Part shown: positions 22,718 through 34,600 of the stretch, piece after piece | Layout of the letters: each line of letters opens with the position of its first letter | Numbering within the stretch: the stretch's first letter is position 1 | Source: Narthecium ossifragum | Lineage: Eukaryota > Streptophyta > Magnoliopsida > Dioscoreales > Nartheciaceae | Assembly: GCA_963920575.1 (NCBI GenBank) | Contig: OY986973.1 | Coordinates: forward strand, 9,768,607 to 9,832,606 | Direction of reading: 5' to 3' | Length of the DNA: 64,000 nucleotides | Program-made: the position numbers and the translations under genes | Notes under the pieces: model-generated | The model's input: the letters and a program-made list of their open reading frames with translations, nothing else | What the model was told of the DNA's origin: nothing | Databases searched by the model: none

Positions 22718-24995
22718 TGCGGTTTGGAGCTTGGGCTGTAGATTTGGACACCAAATTGGAGCAGCAGAGCTTGGGGGATCAGTAGGAAAAGTGTCCGGCT
22801 ATTACATGTATGTGTTTCTACCCTAATCATGTGATTATGTTTGCCTAAAACTGATTTTTGGATGATTAGCATAAAAATATATGTTGGAATATATTCAAAG
22901 TTTGTATTCAAATGTAATCGATGTTTTAGAAACATTTGGATGGTCAGTTTTTGCATTTTACCTGTCGATTTGGTTTCTATCGCCTGTTTTATTGGTTTTT
23001 CGGCTGAAACAAGCCAGATTTGAAATTTAGCCGTTGAAATTTTGATTTCTTGGTACCGTTCGATTTCTGGCGTTCATTTCTATCTCCTTTCAAAGTTTGA
23101 CTGAATTTCAACGAGTTTTGATAGGTTAAATTCTGGAAATGGGATTCATGATACTATTCATGACACTGTTCATCATGCAGTGAAGGAGATTTTTTGTCGA
23201 ATTTCGTGATTCTTTTGGCATGGTTCTTTCATGATAAATAGGTAATGATGGTAGGAAACATGTATGCAATTAACAGAGGATTTCGAGGGATTTATCGAAT
23301 GTTTTGAGCTTGATTTAGCCATAGGTGTAAATTATGCAATTTTCCTCCAATTATCTAATTCTTGTGATTTTATTGCTTAAATTGCTTAATTATACCTTGT
23401 ATATAACCCTTATATATATATATATTAGACCCATATGTGGGGTCGAGCCCCATAAATAAGAAATGTTGTTAACCGGGGTGTGATGACCAACGGGAATGTG
23501 TAGAATAAATAGGGGACAGTGTGCCTTTGATTGCTTAGAATAAATGGGCCTAAGGTGTGTCATGTATGCTTATGCCTATGTGATTACTTGCTTGTTTGTT
23601 GAATGGTCCATGGTAGTTTTCGATGTTGCACCGAGAGTGATAATTTAAAAATGATACATCGTGAGTTAAATGAACTCATGGATGTGAATCAATGTTTGAT
23701 TCTAGTGCATTGTTATCATGTTTTATTCCTTGGATGTGAGCCATTGGCTCTATTCAGATATACTTCATGTTGGACTGTTTAATTGTTCTTGTGGTATATA
23801 ATGGCACATAAGCTAGATACTTGTATAGGTGCATGCATTGTATGCATTAGAGGCATTCAAGATTAGGCGTGAGTGATGGGCAGCTCGGATTTAGCTCCGA
23901 AACCGAGGTTGGGTAACAAGGTATAGGGCATGATTATAATGTTGAAACCTTTGTAGTCTTGAGTTTAATGTTTAGTTGGCTATAAATTGTGTCGATTGAG
24001 GTTTAGAGGTTGTGTCGATTCTCCAAAGCCAAGTGTTAGGGATGGTTGTCGATATTCCCAACGTGGGTCCCCATGTAGTGGAATCCTGCTTGGGTAAGGG
24101 TAATCCTGCTTGTTACTGTTTCTGTGACCCCTTGGTAACATGTTCAAGGGAGAGGTACATGACATGAGCCCTTGGGGTATCGATGGGGTTATGGGGCCCC
24201 TTGGCATACCTTAGAACTAGGCGAAGAAGCGACATTATTGTTATATCCTCCTTCCTTTCAGTGTGACGTAGAGTAGAACCCTACTAAGCTTGTTTCTCAC
24301 TCCTATCTGGTCTATGTTTTGCAGGTGCAGACGCCAACACTTCTTCTGTAGTACCAGCTGGACAGGCTTTTGGCGGTGCGTCGACTTCTGAAGGTGTCTG
24401 AGAATCCTTGCGTTTACTTTACATTTGACAATTGTATAAATATATAATTTCCCTCCTTGAGGATTTTGATACTTATATATCTGTGTATGTTCGAGATTTT
24501 ATATCAGTTTATTTAAATTGAATTCGTAGTTGTTAGTTGTCGCGCTCCGACCCGTGAAAGCCCAACCGGGCTGGGGACGCGAACCGGAACCTAACCAACT
24601 GCGGAAATAATAGCGAGGGTTCCCTCTAACCTATTGGTCTCCCTAATGAATTCATTAAACACCCTCAATTAACAAAACTAGAAATTACAGAAACCTCAAG
24701 CTTAAAGATTACAATTTCAAAGTGCAAGTCTACAAAACCTCGAAGATTGAAAAAAATTACAAACATTTATATACTCCCGTATGAGACTAACTATACTAAG
24801 GTTCAGAAGACAGAAGATCACCACTCCTCAAACTCTGCCAGGCACCGCCACACGTCCAACCAACTGCCCTGTAGGGGCCACTGAAGAGGAGCTAACACCT
24901 GCACCTGCAAAACGCAGCCCGGGTAGGAGTGCGCAACTAGGCTCAGCAGGGAAACTACACTACGAATCACAGAAGGAAGAGGAAAACGAAAAAGT

Positions 24996-26119
24996 TGTTG
25001 ATACTAACCTTATTTTGATGATGCCAATATACAGTAATGATAAAATACATGTTTAATATTTATTACCCCTTTAATTGGAAATCTTAAATTTAATATTTAA
25101 GTCATTTTTGTACTGACGGTCGATGCAAGGATCGACCGTGGGAATGTGACAGTCGATCCATGAATCGACCGTGTTGACGCAAGGATCAGTGCATCGACCG
25201 TGGGAAGCGTTTTTCTTCACAGAGCCTTACGGACGATGCGACGGTCGATGCGGCGGTCGACCGTGGCGCATTAATGAAGAAAAGTGAAGAAGCAACGGCC
25301 GATCGGTGCATCAACCGTGGGAAGCGTTTTTCTTGACAGAGCCTGACGGACAATGCGACGGTCGATGCGGCGGTCGACCGTGGCGCATTTATGAAGAAAA
25401 GTAAAGGAGCGACGGTCAATCCGAGCATCGACCCTGGAAAGCGATTCTCTTAACAGAGGCTGACGGTCGATGTCACGGTCGACCGTGAGAGTGACGGACG
25501 ATGCGTGGATCGACCGTCGAGCAAAAAGGCTGAGTTTTTATACGTGATGGACGATGCATAGATCGACCGCCAACAACGCGCAGAGTAAAAAAACTAGCCG
25601 TTGGAGAGTTGCAGAGAGCCATTGGAGCTCCTTGTTGAGCTGATTGAAGCCCAAATATAAGTAGTTCCTTGATTAAACTTGCTACAACTTTTATCATTAT
25701 TATTGAGATCATCTGAGCAAGTTTTAGAGAAGCTTTCTACTTATTCTCTTTTGTTCTACAACCTTTGTAAACCTTCTTCAAGTGTGAAGAGGTATCTTGA
25801 GAGATATTCAATAGCAAGTGGCTGTGAGTGTAAGGTCACCAAGCACCAGGAAGCTTGGAGGAAAAGCTTGTAAATGATTTGCAAGTAGTGGAACTTCAAG
25901 GGGAGCCTTGGGAGAAGTGAATGTAAACCAAGAGTTGGGTCGAACCACTATAAAATTGGTGCCATCTCTCTAACCTTCTTAATATTATTCTTGCATGCTA
26001 TTTTGTTTTAGTTTCATTCCATCTACAAGCTTTTAAGGTATTAGTTCTCTCCTACCTAGTTTTTCCATTGATCTAAATTTTCGAAAAAGAGTCCAATTCA
26101 CCTCCCTCTTGGACCTTCA
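24996..26119 (+). repeat. 5' LTR of SIRE-1, 1124 bp
   Basis: Begins TGTTGATACTAACC and ends GGACCTTCA directly before the PBS. Differs from the 3' LTR by scattered substitutions and by a short deletion near 25175 relative to 33620-33660. Contains the class I palindrome array and TATA-like box. Confidence 0.95.
25110..25661 (+). promoter_or_regulatory. SIRE-1 5' LTR U3 module: class I palindrome array plus TATA-like box
   Basis: About ten inverted pairs of CGGTCGAT and ATCGACCG (spaced 5-8 bp, so each pair can fold as a short stem) between 25110 and 25572, with an imperfect longer unit of about 125 bp repeated (25190-25310 and 25300-25430). AAATATAAG at 25653-25661 follows about 80 bp later and is the best TATA candidate. 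Confidence 0.6.
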
Positions 26120-26120
26120 A

Positions 26121-26133
26121 TTGGTATCAGAGC
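26121..26133 (+). other. Primer-binding site of SIRE-1
   Basis: TTGGTATCAGAGC starts two bases after the LTR end; standard initiator Met-tRNA PBS of plant Copia elements. Confidence 0.95.
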
Positions 26134-26183
26134 TAGGTCTCTATTTTAGTGGTGTAACAACCCTTAAAGGATCCTATCTAGAG

Positions 26184-27930
26184 ATGAAAAACATAGAGGG
26201 ACAAGCTACCAATAGGCCACCCTACTTCAATGGTTCAAACTATAATTACTGGAAAACAAAAATGGAAATTTTTGTTCAGTCAATGGACTATGAGGCCTGG
26301 TTAGTAATAGAAGATGGACGTTATATCCCTACTAAAATTGTTGATGGGAAAGAAGTCTCAAAGACAAAGAGTGACTACACCCCAATTGACCTCAAGAACC
26401 TTCAAACTAATGTCAAGGCCAAAAGCTTTCTATTTTGTGCCCTTAGCCCTAGTGAATTCAATAGGGTCTCTACATGCAAATCAGCAAAAAAGATATGGGA
26501 CAAACTTGAGGTTACTTATGAGGGAACAAGTCGTGTTAAAGAGTCAAAAATCAGTATGCTTGTACATGAGTATGAACTCTTTTGCATGAAGAATGATGAA
26601 ACTATTAGTGAGATGTTTACACGTTTTACTAACATATTAAATATGTCTGAATCTCTTGGAAGAATTTATGCTAACGGTGAGGTTGTGAGGAAGATTCTTA
26701 TATGTCTACCTAAGTCTTGGGATCCTAAAGTGACAGCGATCGAAGAAGCCAAGGATCTATCAAAATTGTCACTAGATGTGCTCATGGGTTCCCTCATGAT
26801 CTATGAGATGAACTTGAAGAGAAGCAACGAAGATGAGATAAAAAGAAGAAGATGGTTGCCTTCAAGTCATCTAGCAAAGACTCATCCGATTCAAGTGATG
26901 GAGATGACGATGAGGAGTTGGCGATGATATCAAGAAGAATACAAAAGATCTTCAAGCGTCAAGGAGGAAAGAAATTCTTCAAGAAAAAATTCTTCAAAGG
27001 TGAAAAGTACAATCCTATCTCTTCTAACTCAAATGAAATCATATGTTATGAGTGTAGAAAACCCGGACACTACAAGTCCGATTGCCCTCAACTCAAGAAA
27101 CCTTCAAGGAAGGAGTTCAATAATAGGAAGGCAATGGTGGCTACTTGGGGAGAAAGTGATGTGGAGACCTCATCCGATGAAGAAGAACAAGAGGTAGCCA
27201 ACATATGCTTAATGGCACATAGAGACGAGGAAGAAAAAGAAAATGAGGTAGAGGATGAGCTTGCATTTGAAGAACTTTTTGATGCTTATCATGCTTTAGC
27301 TAATGATTTCAAAATCCTTAAAAAGAAATACTATGCTACGTGTAAGGACTTGAAGAAAGTAGAAGAAGACAAATTAGATGCCATGCATAGGATTGGAACC
27401 TTAGAAAAGGAAAACAAATGCATGCTAGACAACAAGTCTTGTGACACTAGTGACACGCTTGAGGATGAACTCAAGGACACTCAATATGAGCTCACCATAT
27501 TGAAGAACACAAACTATGATATGCAAAGAGAACTTATCTTCTTGAGGAAATCCAAGAGAGATCTCACTCTTGAGGTAAATGACTTAAAAATCACTATAGC
27601 AAAATTCGTGAAGAGTAGAGACAAGTTAGATGAGATCCTTGATAGCCAAAGGAACTCCTTAAACAAGGAAGGAATTGGCTACATTCCTAGAAGGTGAACA
27701 ACCAAAAGAAGACTAACTTTATTAAAGCTTCTTCTCATCCTCCTAAGGTAAAACAAGCACCTATATGTCATTATTGTTGCAAAGTAGGTCACATTGCACC
27801 TAGTTGCTATCTAATGAGGAATGCTAATGCTAAGAAAATTTGGGCACCTAGACATTCATCTTCTTCTCTTATGCATAGTACTAATGCAAATGGACCCAAA
27901 AAGATTTGGGTACCAAAAATCAAGGTTTGA
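26184..27930 (+). pseudogene. SIRE-1 Gag, frameshifted
   Basis: ATG at 26184 (MKNIEGQATNRPPYFNGSNY), 65 nt past the LTR. UBN2-type N-terminal domain to about 26780, acidic linker SSDGDDDEELAM, first zinc knuckle IICYECRKPGHYKSDC (about 27036-27085), a long coiled-coil region (27240-27660), and a second knuckle ICHYCCKVGHIAPSC (about 27760-27805). The last residues KKIWVPK are typical of SIRE Gag ends. Frames change near 26840 (AAAAAGAAGAAG run) and near 27690, so Gag is split in three. It would have formed the RNA-packaging particle. Close relative of SIRE-2 gag. Confidence 0.93.
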
Positions 27931-27974
27931 TCTCCTATTTGTAGGAATGCATGAGATCTAAGATCAAGACCAAC

Positions 27975-29417
27975 ACAAAGGCTAAAAGATGATACCATGA
28001 AAGTGGATGCTCAAGACACATGACGGGAGAAAGGAGCATGTTCTCAACCTTCCAATCCAAAGATGGAGGAATGGTGACCTTTGGAGACAATGCAAAAGGA
28101 AAAATAATTGGCATTGGCAATATTGGTAAAACATCTTCCACTATTATTGAAAATGTTCTTTTGGTAGAAGGTTTGAAACATAATTTGCTTAGCATTAGTC
28201 AATTATGTGATAGAGGTAACAAAATCATTTTTGAAAATTCAAAATGCTATGTTAAGAATGCTATTAATGATAAAATCATACTAGTTGGTCATCGTGATGG
28301 TAATGTGTATACATTTTATCTTAATCATCTTGTTTGTCATGATGATCTATGTCTTAGTGCTTTAAATGATAATTCTTGGTTATGACATAGAAGACTTGGA
28401 CATGCTCACATGGATTTAATTTCCAAACTCTCTCGAAAAGACCTTGTTCTTGGACTTCCCAAGATCAAATTCGAGAAAGATAAGATTTGTGATGCATGTC
28501 AAAGAGGAAAACAAGTAAAATCCTCTTTCAAGTCTAAAGATGTAGTTTTCACCACAATAGCACTAGAACTCATTCATATGGACCTTTTTGGGCCTACTAA
28601 ACCAACTAGCTTAGGTGGTAGCTCATATGGATTTGTTTTAGTAGATGACTACACTAGATACACTTGGGTGATTTTCCTTGCACACAAAGATGAAGTCTTT
28701 GAGGAATTCACCAACTTTTGTAGAAGAGTTCAAAATGAGAAAAGTATTCTCATTACATGCATTAGAAGTGACCATGGAGGAGAATTCAAGAATTCCCATC
28801 TAGAAAAGTTTTGCAATGACAACGGGATTTCCCATAACTTCTCTTCACCTAGAACCCCTCAACAAAATGGTGTTCTTGAAAGGAAAAATAGAACCCTACA
28901 ATACATGGCTAGAACTTTTTTATGTGAAAATAATCTTCCTAAGTATTTTTGGGCCGAAGCAATTAATACTTCTTGCCATGTGATAAATAGAGTAACTTTG
29001 AGACCCATTTTGAAGAAAACCCCTTATGAGCTTTAGAAAGGAAGAATTCCAAATATTGGGTACTTTAGAGCTTTTGGTTGCAAATGTTTTATCTTGAACA
29101 ATGGCAAGGATAGTCTTGGAAAATTTGATGCTAGATTCGATGAATGAGTTTTTCTTAGATATTCGGGGAGAAGCAAAAGTTATAGAATCTTCAATAAAAG
29201 GACCTTGTTGGTTGAAGAATCAATGCATGTTACATTTGATGAAATGATTTTAATTCCTAGTAGAATTGATAATGGTAAAGATGAGGAAATGCCAAATGAA
29301 AAATCAAAAGATTTATTGGATGAACCCCAAAATGATGTTGAAGAATTGAATGATAGATTTGAGGAATCCCTTGAGATTATACCTAGTGATCAACATCATG
29401 ATTTTCCAAAAGATTGA
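27975..29417 (+). pseudogene. SIRE-1 protease and integrase, stop-interrupted
   Basis: After a stop at 27988 the frame reads YHESGCSRHMTG: the catalytic Asp of the expected DSG is Glu (codon 27999-28001). Pre-integrase and integrase follow: HRRLGHAHM, zinc ligands CDACQRGKQ, LIHMDLFGPT (first Asp), CIRSDHGGEF (second Asp), PQQNGVLERKNRTLQ (Glu), WAEAINTSCHVINR. Stops at 28383 (TGG to TGA in LWHRRLGH), 29036, 29144 and 29415 break the frame. The integrase catalytic triad itself is intact. Integrase precedes RT, the hallmark order of Ty1/Copia. Confidence 0.93.
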
Positions 29418-31129
29418 AAGTATGCATCTTCACACCCAAAGAAATTGATAATTGGTGAACCATCAAGAGGAATCCAAACTAGATCTTCGTTAAATGCATG
29501 TGCAAATCTAGCCTTCCTATCTCAAATTGAGCCTAAAACGATTGAAGAAGCACTAGAGGATGATCATTGGATCTTAGCAATGCAAGAAGAGTTGAATCAA
29601 TTTGAAAGAAATGAAGTTTGGAATTTGGTACCTAGACCTTATGATCATCCCACTATTGGTACTAAATGGGTTTTTAGAAACAAAATGGATGAATCGGGGA
29701 CAATTACAAGGAATAAAGCTAGACTAGTTGCAAAAGGTTTCAATCAACAAGAAGGAATTGATTTTGATGAGATTTTTGCACCGGTAGGTAGACTTGAGGC
29801 AATAAGACTACTTCTAGCTTTTGCATGTTACAAAGATTTCAAATTATATCAAATGGATGTTAAGAGTGCTTTCTTGAATGGTTTACTAAAGGAAGAAGTC
29901 TATGTTGGACAACCCCCCGGATTTGAAGACTACAAATTGAAAGATCATGTATTCAAACTCACTAAAGCCTTGTATGAATTAAAACAAGCTCCTAAAGCTT
30001 GGTATGAAAGGCTTAGCAAATTCTTGATGGATAATGATTTTTGTTGAGGAAAAATAGATACTATATTATTTACCAAATCAAAAGGCAAAGATTTGCTCTT
30101 GGTTCAAATTTATGTTGATGATATTATTTTTGGTTCTACAAATGATAAACTTTGTGAAGAATTTGCCACATGTATGCAAAGTGAGTTTGAGATGAGTTTG
30201 ATGGGTGAACTCAATTATTTTCTTGGTTTACAAATCATGCAAACTCGAGGAGGAATCTTTGTTAATCAAGCCAAATACACTAGAGACCTACTCAAGAAAT
30301 ATGAATTTGTTGAATCCAAAATTTATAGAACCCCCATGTATACAACACTCAAATTAGACAAGGATGAAGATGGGAAACCCTTTGAACAAACACTTTATAG
30401 AGGGATGATTGGTTCTTTACTCTATTTGACCGCTAGTAGACCGAACATCATGTTTAGTGTTTGCCTTTGTGCTAGATATCAATCTTGTCCTAAGGAATCT
30501 CATTTGATTGCGGTCAAGAGGATCTTTAGATATCTAATATGAACCCAAAATTATGGTTTGTGGTATCCTAGAAGATCATCTTTTGATCTAATTGGCTACT
30601 CCGATGCGGATTTTGCCGGATGTAGACTTGATAGAAAAAGCACAAGTGGTACATGTCACTTTCTTGGTCATGCACTTGTTTCTTGGTTCTCCAATAAGCA
30701 AAATTCAGTTGTTTTATCCACAGCCGAAGCGGAATACATTACGGCGGGTAGTTGTTGTGCACAATTACTTTGGATGAAAATGCAATTGGAAGATTACAAC
30801 ATACATGTAGGCAAAATGCCCATTAGATGTGACAACACTAGTGCCATAAACTTATCTAAAAATCTCATCCTACATTCTATAACAAAGCATATAGAAATTC
30901 GGCACCATTTCCTTCGTGATCACACACAAAAAGGAGATATAGCACTTGAATTTGTTAGCACCGAGCATCAAATTACGGATATTCTAACCAAACCCTTGAG
31001 TGAAGACAGATTTCTCTATCTACTAAGGGAGCTTGGGATGTCCAAAATAAAGGAGCTAAAAGGAAAAGGTATGGTCACTTCTTTATCTGTTTTTCATACA
31101 ATATCCAACTTGAATGCTAAATTTCGGTA
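29418..31129 (+). pseudogene. SIRE-1 reverse transcriptase and RNase H, stop-interrupted
   Basis: RT begins [17 protein letters not shown] (about 29545), then [60 protein letters not shown], catalytic YVDDIIFGS (about 30112) and YFLGLQI. A stop at 30045 lies where Arg is expected (CGA to TGA). RNase H follows another stop at 30540: GYSDADFAG (Asp), STAEAEYI (Glu), RCDNTSAINL (Asp), KHIEIRHHFLRD and DILTKPL, ending near 31080. All catalytic residues are present; only the stops inactivate it. Confidence 0.94.
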
Positions 31130-31258
31130 AATTAAGTAAATATCATGATTGATGAGTGTTTTTAGCTCATAATATTTAGTTACACGTGCATGCAAAGTTT
31201 TGTGATGTTTTGATTTAAAAATGATTTTAAATTGAATTTCAAAACTCACTTTCTGGAA

Positions 31259-31540
31259 CTGACAGTCGATCCAGACTTCCTGACGGTCGATCGTGCGTAC
31301 ATTCGCACAGGACGGTCGACCGCCAACTCTTTGGATCGACAGTGGGCTTTCATTTTTAGACCCATTGTGTTCCACAGTCGACCGCAAACTTTGTTGGATC
31401 GACCGTGCGATTGCTTTTTTTTACACAAAATGCTCGCGACGGTCGACCGCCAACTTTTTACGGTCGACTGCCACGGACTGTGTGACAACTTAAGTAGGGG
31501 CTATTTAGTCATTTTCTCTCCAATCTCCCCTTATAACTCC
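31259..31540 (+). promoter_or_regulatory. Internal promoter-like module upstream of SIRE-1 ORF3
   Basis: Between the end of RNase H and the third ORF, class I palindrome pairs reappear (GACGGTCGATCG, GACGGTCGACCGCC, GGATCGACCG, TACGGTCGACTGCC at 31262-31472), followed by CCCCTTATAACTCCC (31526-31540) and a pyrimidine-rich stretch leading to ATG at 31673. This is the same order seen in the LTR U3, with different surrounding sequence. An internal promoter for ORF3 is inferred. Confidence 0.5.
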
Positions 31541-31672
31541 CGATCAACCCTTCATTTCTTCTCCTGGTTCGACCGTGCCCTAGCCTCTTCAAACGATCGC
31601 AGCCACTGCTCCTCCTCTCTAAAAATCACGTACTCCTCTTCCCCTCTCAAAACCCAAACCAGCCAGTGTACC

Positions 31673-32908
31673 ATGCCTCGTACCAAGAATGCCGGCCCTC
31701 CTCCACCTGAGGAACCAAGTCAAGCTGGGGAAAGGAAGACGGCAGCAGCAAAGAAACCACCAGGACGAAGAAAGCCAAAGGTTCGTAAGGCGGTTCGTCA
31801 TCTAATCCTCCACCTACTCCCTACGACGACTACCTCTTCCTAGATAAGGATAGGTATAACTCCTGGCCTGAATTTAAGGATAAATTTGTTGTCTCCGGTA
31901 GAGCTCTACAATTGCCTATAAGAAAGAAACATGTAGTTGAACAATTTTTCACTGATATGGGTTGGAAAAAATACATAGAGATGCCTCAATACATTTATCC
32001 CGAAATGGTTAGATATTTCTATTGCAATATGACTGAGGATATTGATGATGAAGGATGTGTAGCTCTTAGTAGCTATGTCTATGGAAATGAATTCAAAATT
32101 ACCGTAGAATGGTTGAATGAGTTACTAGATGCACCAAATCAAGGAGAGTGCATTTACTTTACTTCCTATGAGGACCTCAACCAAATTGATAAGGATAAAC
32201 AAGGGAGAAAGGCAATCCTTAAGGCTCTCCTAGTTTAGAAAAACCCTATAGAATTAAATAGCCTACACCAACAATTTAGGGAGCTTGCCCACTTCCTACG
32301 AACAAACTTTTTTCCTAAGCTTGGTCATCATGATCACTTGAAACCCATCCATGCCTATGTTCTTTCTTGCATGGTTAGGAAGAAGCCTCTTAACCTAGGT
32401 TATCTCCTTATCAAGGAAATGCTTAATCTTAATGCTAGGCAATCACTTCCTTTTGGGGGGGCTTCTAACAAAAATTTTCCAAGCCCTCACCCTAAACCTA
32501 GCAGTTGATGAACGAAAACCCCTTTCTCAACCCTTCAACAAGTCTACCTACAAAAGTACCTACAAAAGGATGAAGGCCGCCAAACGAGCCTTAGGCCTCG
32601 ATTGGCCTGATGTCAGTGGAGATGAAGAAGATGAGCATCAAGAAGAGCATGAAGAGGAAAATTTAGGGGGAGAGCTTTTACTTGAAGGACATCAAGGAGA
32701 ATCTTCCAGTAGCCGAGCTCGTCGCAACACGGCACAAAGACTTGATGAGCTTGAAGCAAGGTTGAGAAGAATGGAAGTAAGTCTAGGAGACATCAAAACT
32801 TCCCAAGCAACAATCACCGGAGATCAAGCCAAGATGTCTAAGCAACTTGAAGACATTTTCGCCTACATCAAGACTGAATTCCCACCGACCACTCCTTCAG
32901 TTGATTGA
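31673..32908 (+). pseudogene. SIRE-1 third ORF (plant retrotransposon accessory protein)
   Basis: ATG at 31673 in context GTACCATGCC. Lys/Pro-rich basic N-terminus, then (after a frame change near 31810) WPEFKDKFVVSGRALQLP, KHVVEQFFTDMGWKKYIEMP, MVRYFYCNM, FKITVEWLNELLDAPNQGE, and after a TAG at 32236 and another shift near 32450 a Ser/Glu-rich C-terminus with a coiled coil (RRNTAQRLDELEARLRRMEV). The middle part resembles the 'putative plant transposon protein' domain found in extra ORFs of plant retrotransposons. I see no signal peptide; the env-like label sometimes used for SIRE ORF3 is not supported by the sequence. Confidence 0.75.
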
Positions 32909-33440
32909 TCCAAATTTCTCATCCTTCCTACTTCTTTTTTATGATGCCAAAAGGGGAGAAAAAGTGTGATGAATGAATGTGAACAATAGCCCTACATTTC
33001 TATATTTCATATCTTTACTCTTGTATTTTGGAAAACATTGTTTTGAAATGAAAGTCTTGTAAATGCAAGTTTTTCCGAATGATTTTGAATGGAAGTACTG
33101 TATGCAAATGTTGGAATCTTTTGAATGAAATGCAAATGTGTTTGGATATTGTTATGATGTACTAGTACAATGTTTTAATCTCAATGATCAATATGAAATC
33201 ACTTCATGAAAGCTTAAATGTTAATATTAAAAAGAAGTGAACATACTAAAATCCAAACTATTCTGTCAACATATCTTGAATGGAACTTTTAATATCATTT
33301 TAGAGATATATGACTTATGTGCATCTTGAAAATTCACTTTAGAACACAATTCTTGAAAGAAAAGGATGCATTGGTTAAGGGGGAGTCAAAATATTTTATC
33401 ATCACATTTAAAAGGATTGTCTTCATCAAAAAGGGGAGAT
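32909..33440 (+). other. SIRE-1 3' non-coding region with polypurine tract
   Basis: AT-rich, no gene. It has a PPT-like box at about 32950 (AAAAGGGGAGAAAAAG), a GGGGGAGTC stretch at about 33380, and the true PPT AAAAAGGGGAGAT at 33428-33440 abutting the 3' LTR. Multiple PPT-like boxes are a known SIRE trait. Confidence 0.8.
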
Positions 33441-34600
33441 TGTTGATCCTAACCTTGTTTTGATGATGCCAATATACATTAAATGATAAAATACATGTTT
33501 AATATTTATTACCCCTTTAATTAGAAATCTTACATTCAATATTTAAGTAATTTTTGTATTGACGGTCGATGCAAGGATCGACCGTGGGAATGTGACGGTC
33601 GATCCATGGATCGGCCGTGTTGAATGCATCATACTTGAAAATATGCGTTATTGACTCACGGTCGATCAGTGCGTCGACCGTGGGAAGCATTTTTCTTCAC
33701 AGAGCCTGACGGACGATGCGACGGTCGATGCGGCGGTCGACCGTGGCGCACTAATGAAGAAAAGTGAAGAAGCGACGGTCGATCCGTGCATCGACCGTGG
33801 GAATAGTTTTTCTTGACAGAACCTGACGGACAATGCGACGGTCGATGCGGCGGTCGACCGTGGCGCATTTATGAAGAAAATTAAAGGAGCGACGGTCGAT
33901 TCGAGCATCGACCCTGGGAAGCGATTCTCTTAACAGAGGCTGACGGTCGATGTCACCGTCGACCGTGAGAGTGACGGACGATGCGTGGATCGACCGTCGA
34001 GCAAAAAGGCTGAGTTTTTATACGTGACAGATGATGCATGGATCGACCGCCAGCAACGCGCAGAGTAAAAAAACAAGCCGTTGGAGAGTTGCAGAGAGCC
34101 GTTGGAGCTCCTTGTTGAGCTGGTTGAACCCCAAATATAAGTCATTCCTTGATGTAAACTTGCTACAACTTTTATCATTATTATTGAGATCATCTGAGTA
34201 AGTTTTAGAGAAGCTTTCTACTTATTCTCTTTTGTGCTACAACCTTTGTAAACCTTCTTCAAGTATGAAGAGGTATCTTGAGAGATATTCAACAGCAAGT
34301 GGTTGTGAGTGTAAGGTCACCAAGCACCAGGAAGCTTGGAGGAAAAGCTTGTAAAGGATTTGCAAGTAGTGGAACCTCAAGGGGAGCCTTGAGAGAAGTG
34401 GACGTAGACCAAGAGTTGGATCGAACCATTATAAAATTGGTGCCATCTCTCTAACCTTCTTAATATTATTCTTGCATGCTATTTTGTTTTAGTTTCATTT
34501 CATTTACAAGCTTTTAAGGTATTAGTTCTCTCCTACCTGGTTTTTCCGTTGATCTAAATTTTCGAAAAGGAGTCCAATTCACCCCCCTCTTGGACCTTCA
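33441..34600 (+). repeat. 3' LTR of SIRE-1, 1160 bp
   Basis: TGTTGATCCTAACC to GGACCTTCA, followed by ACAGT. It retains a cleaner palindrome array than the 5' LTR, for example ACGGTCGAT (33775-33783) and ATCGACCGT (33790-33798), a perfect 9-bp stem with a 6-base loop. TATA-like AAATATAAG near 34133. Confidence 0.95.
33559..34141 (+). promoter_or_regulatory. SIRE-1 3' LTR U3 module: class I palindrome array plus TATA-like box
   Basis: Array 33559-34050 followed about 80 bp later by AAATATAAG. It is the better preserved twin of 25110-25661 and shows that the inverted-pair design, not each base, is the stable feature. Confidence 0.6.

Larger units (their letters stand above)
22456..24537 (+). 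repeat. Tekay-type LTR fragment, plus strand
   Basis: Runs parallel to the Tekay-B LTR at 50430-54990: TTTGGACCCC, loss of the first ~90 bp, a GATC-rich stretch (22565-22612), TATAAATA, then the late conserved block (GTAGAGTAGAACCCTACTAAGCTTG ... GCAGGTGCAGACGCC near 24250-24340). It is interrupted at 24537 by the solo LTR with the TTAGT duplication; its last part may continue at 60487, but I could not align it. Contains (TC)n at 22664-22714 and (TA)n at 23414-23430. No gene. Confidence 0.75.
24996..34600 (+). mobile_element. SIRE-1: nearly complete Ty1/Copia SIRE/Maximus element
   Basis: 9605 bp: 5' LTR 24996-26119, PBS, gag, protease-integrase-RT-RNase H, extra 3' ORF, PPT, 3' LTR 33441-34600. 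LTRs are TGTTGAT...CCTTCA. The target duplication is ACAGT (34601-34605), mutated to AAAGT on the left (24991-24995); the uninterrupted LTR at 17440-17460 reads ACAGT, confirming the site. Length, two zinc knuckles in gag and a third ORF after RNase H fit SIRE. Many stops and frameshifts show it is dead, though all domains are present. Confidence 0.95.

Noticed and set aside
24781..25056. Frame running from the Tekay LTR into SIRE-1 LTR
   Set aside because: Crosses a transposon insertion boundary at 24996.
31673..32908. SIRE-1 ORF3 as an envelope protein
   Set aside because: No signal peptide, transmembrane helix or furin-like site is visible; the plant retrotransposon accessory domain with coiled coil fits better.
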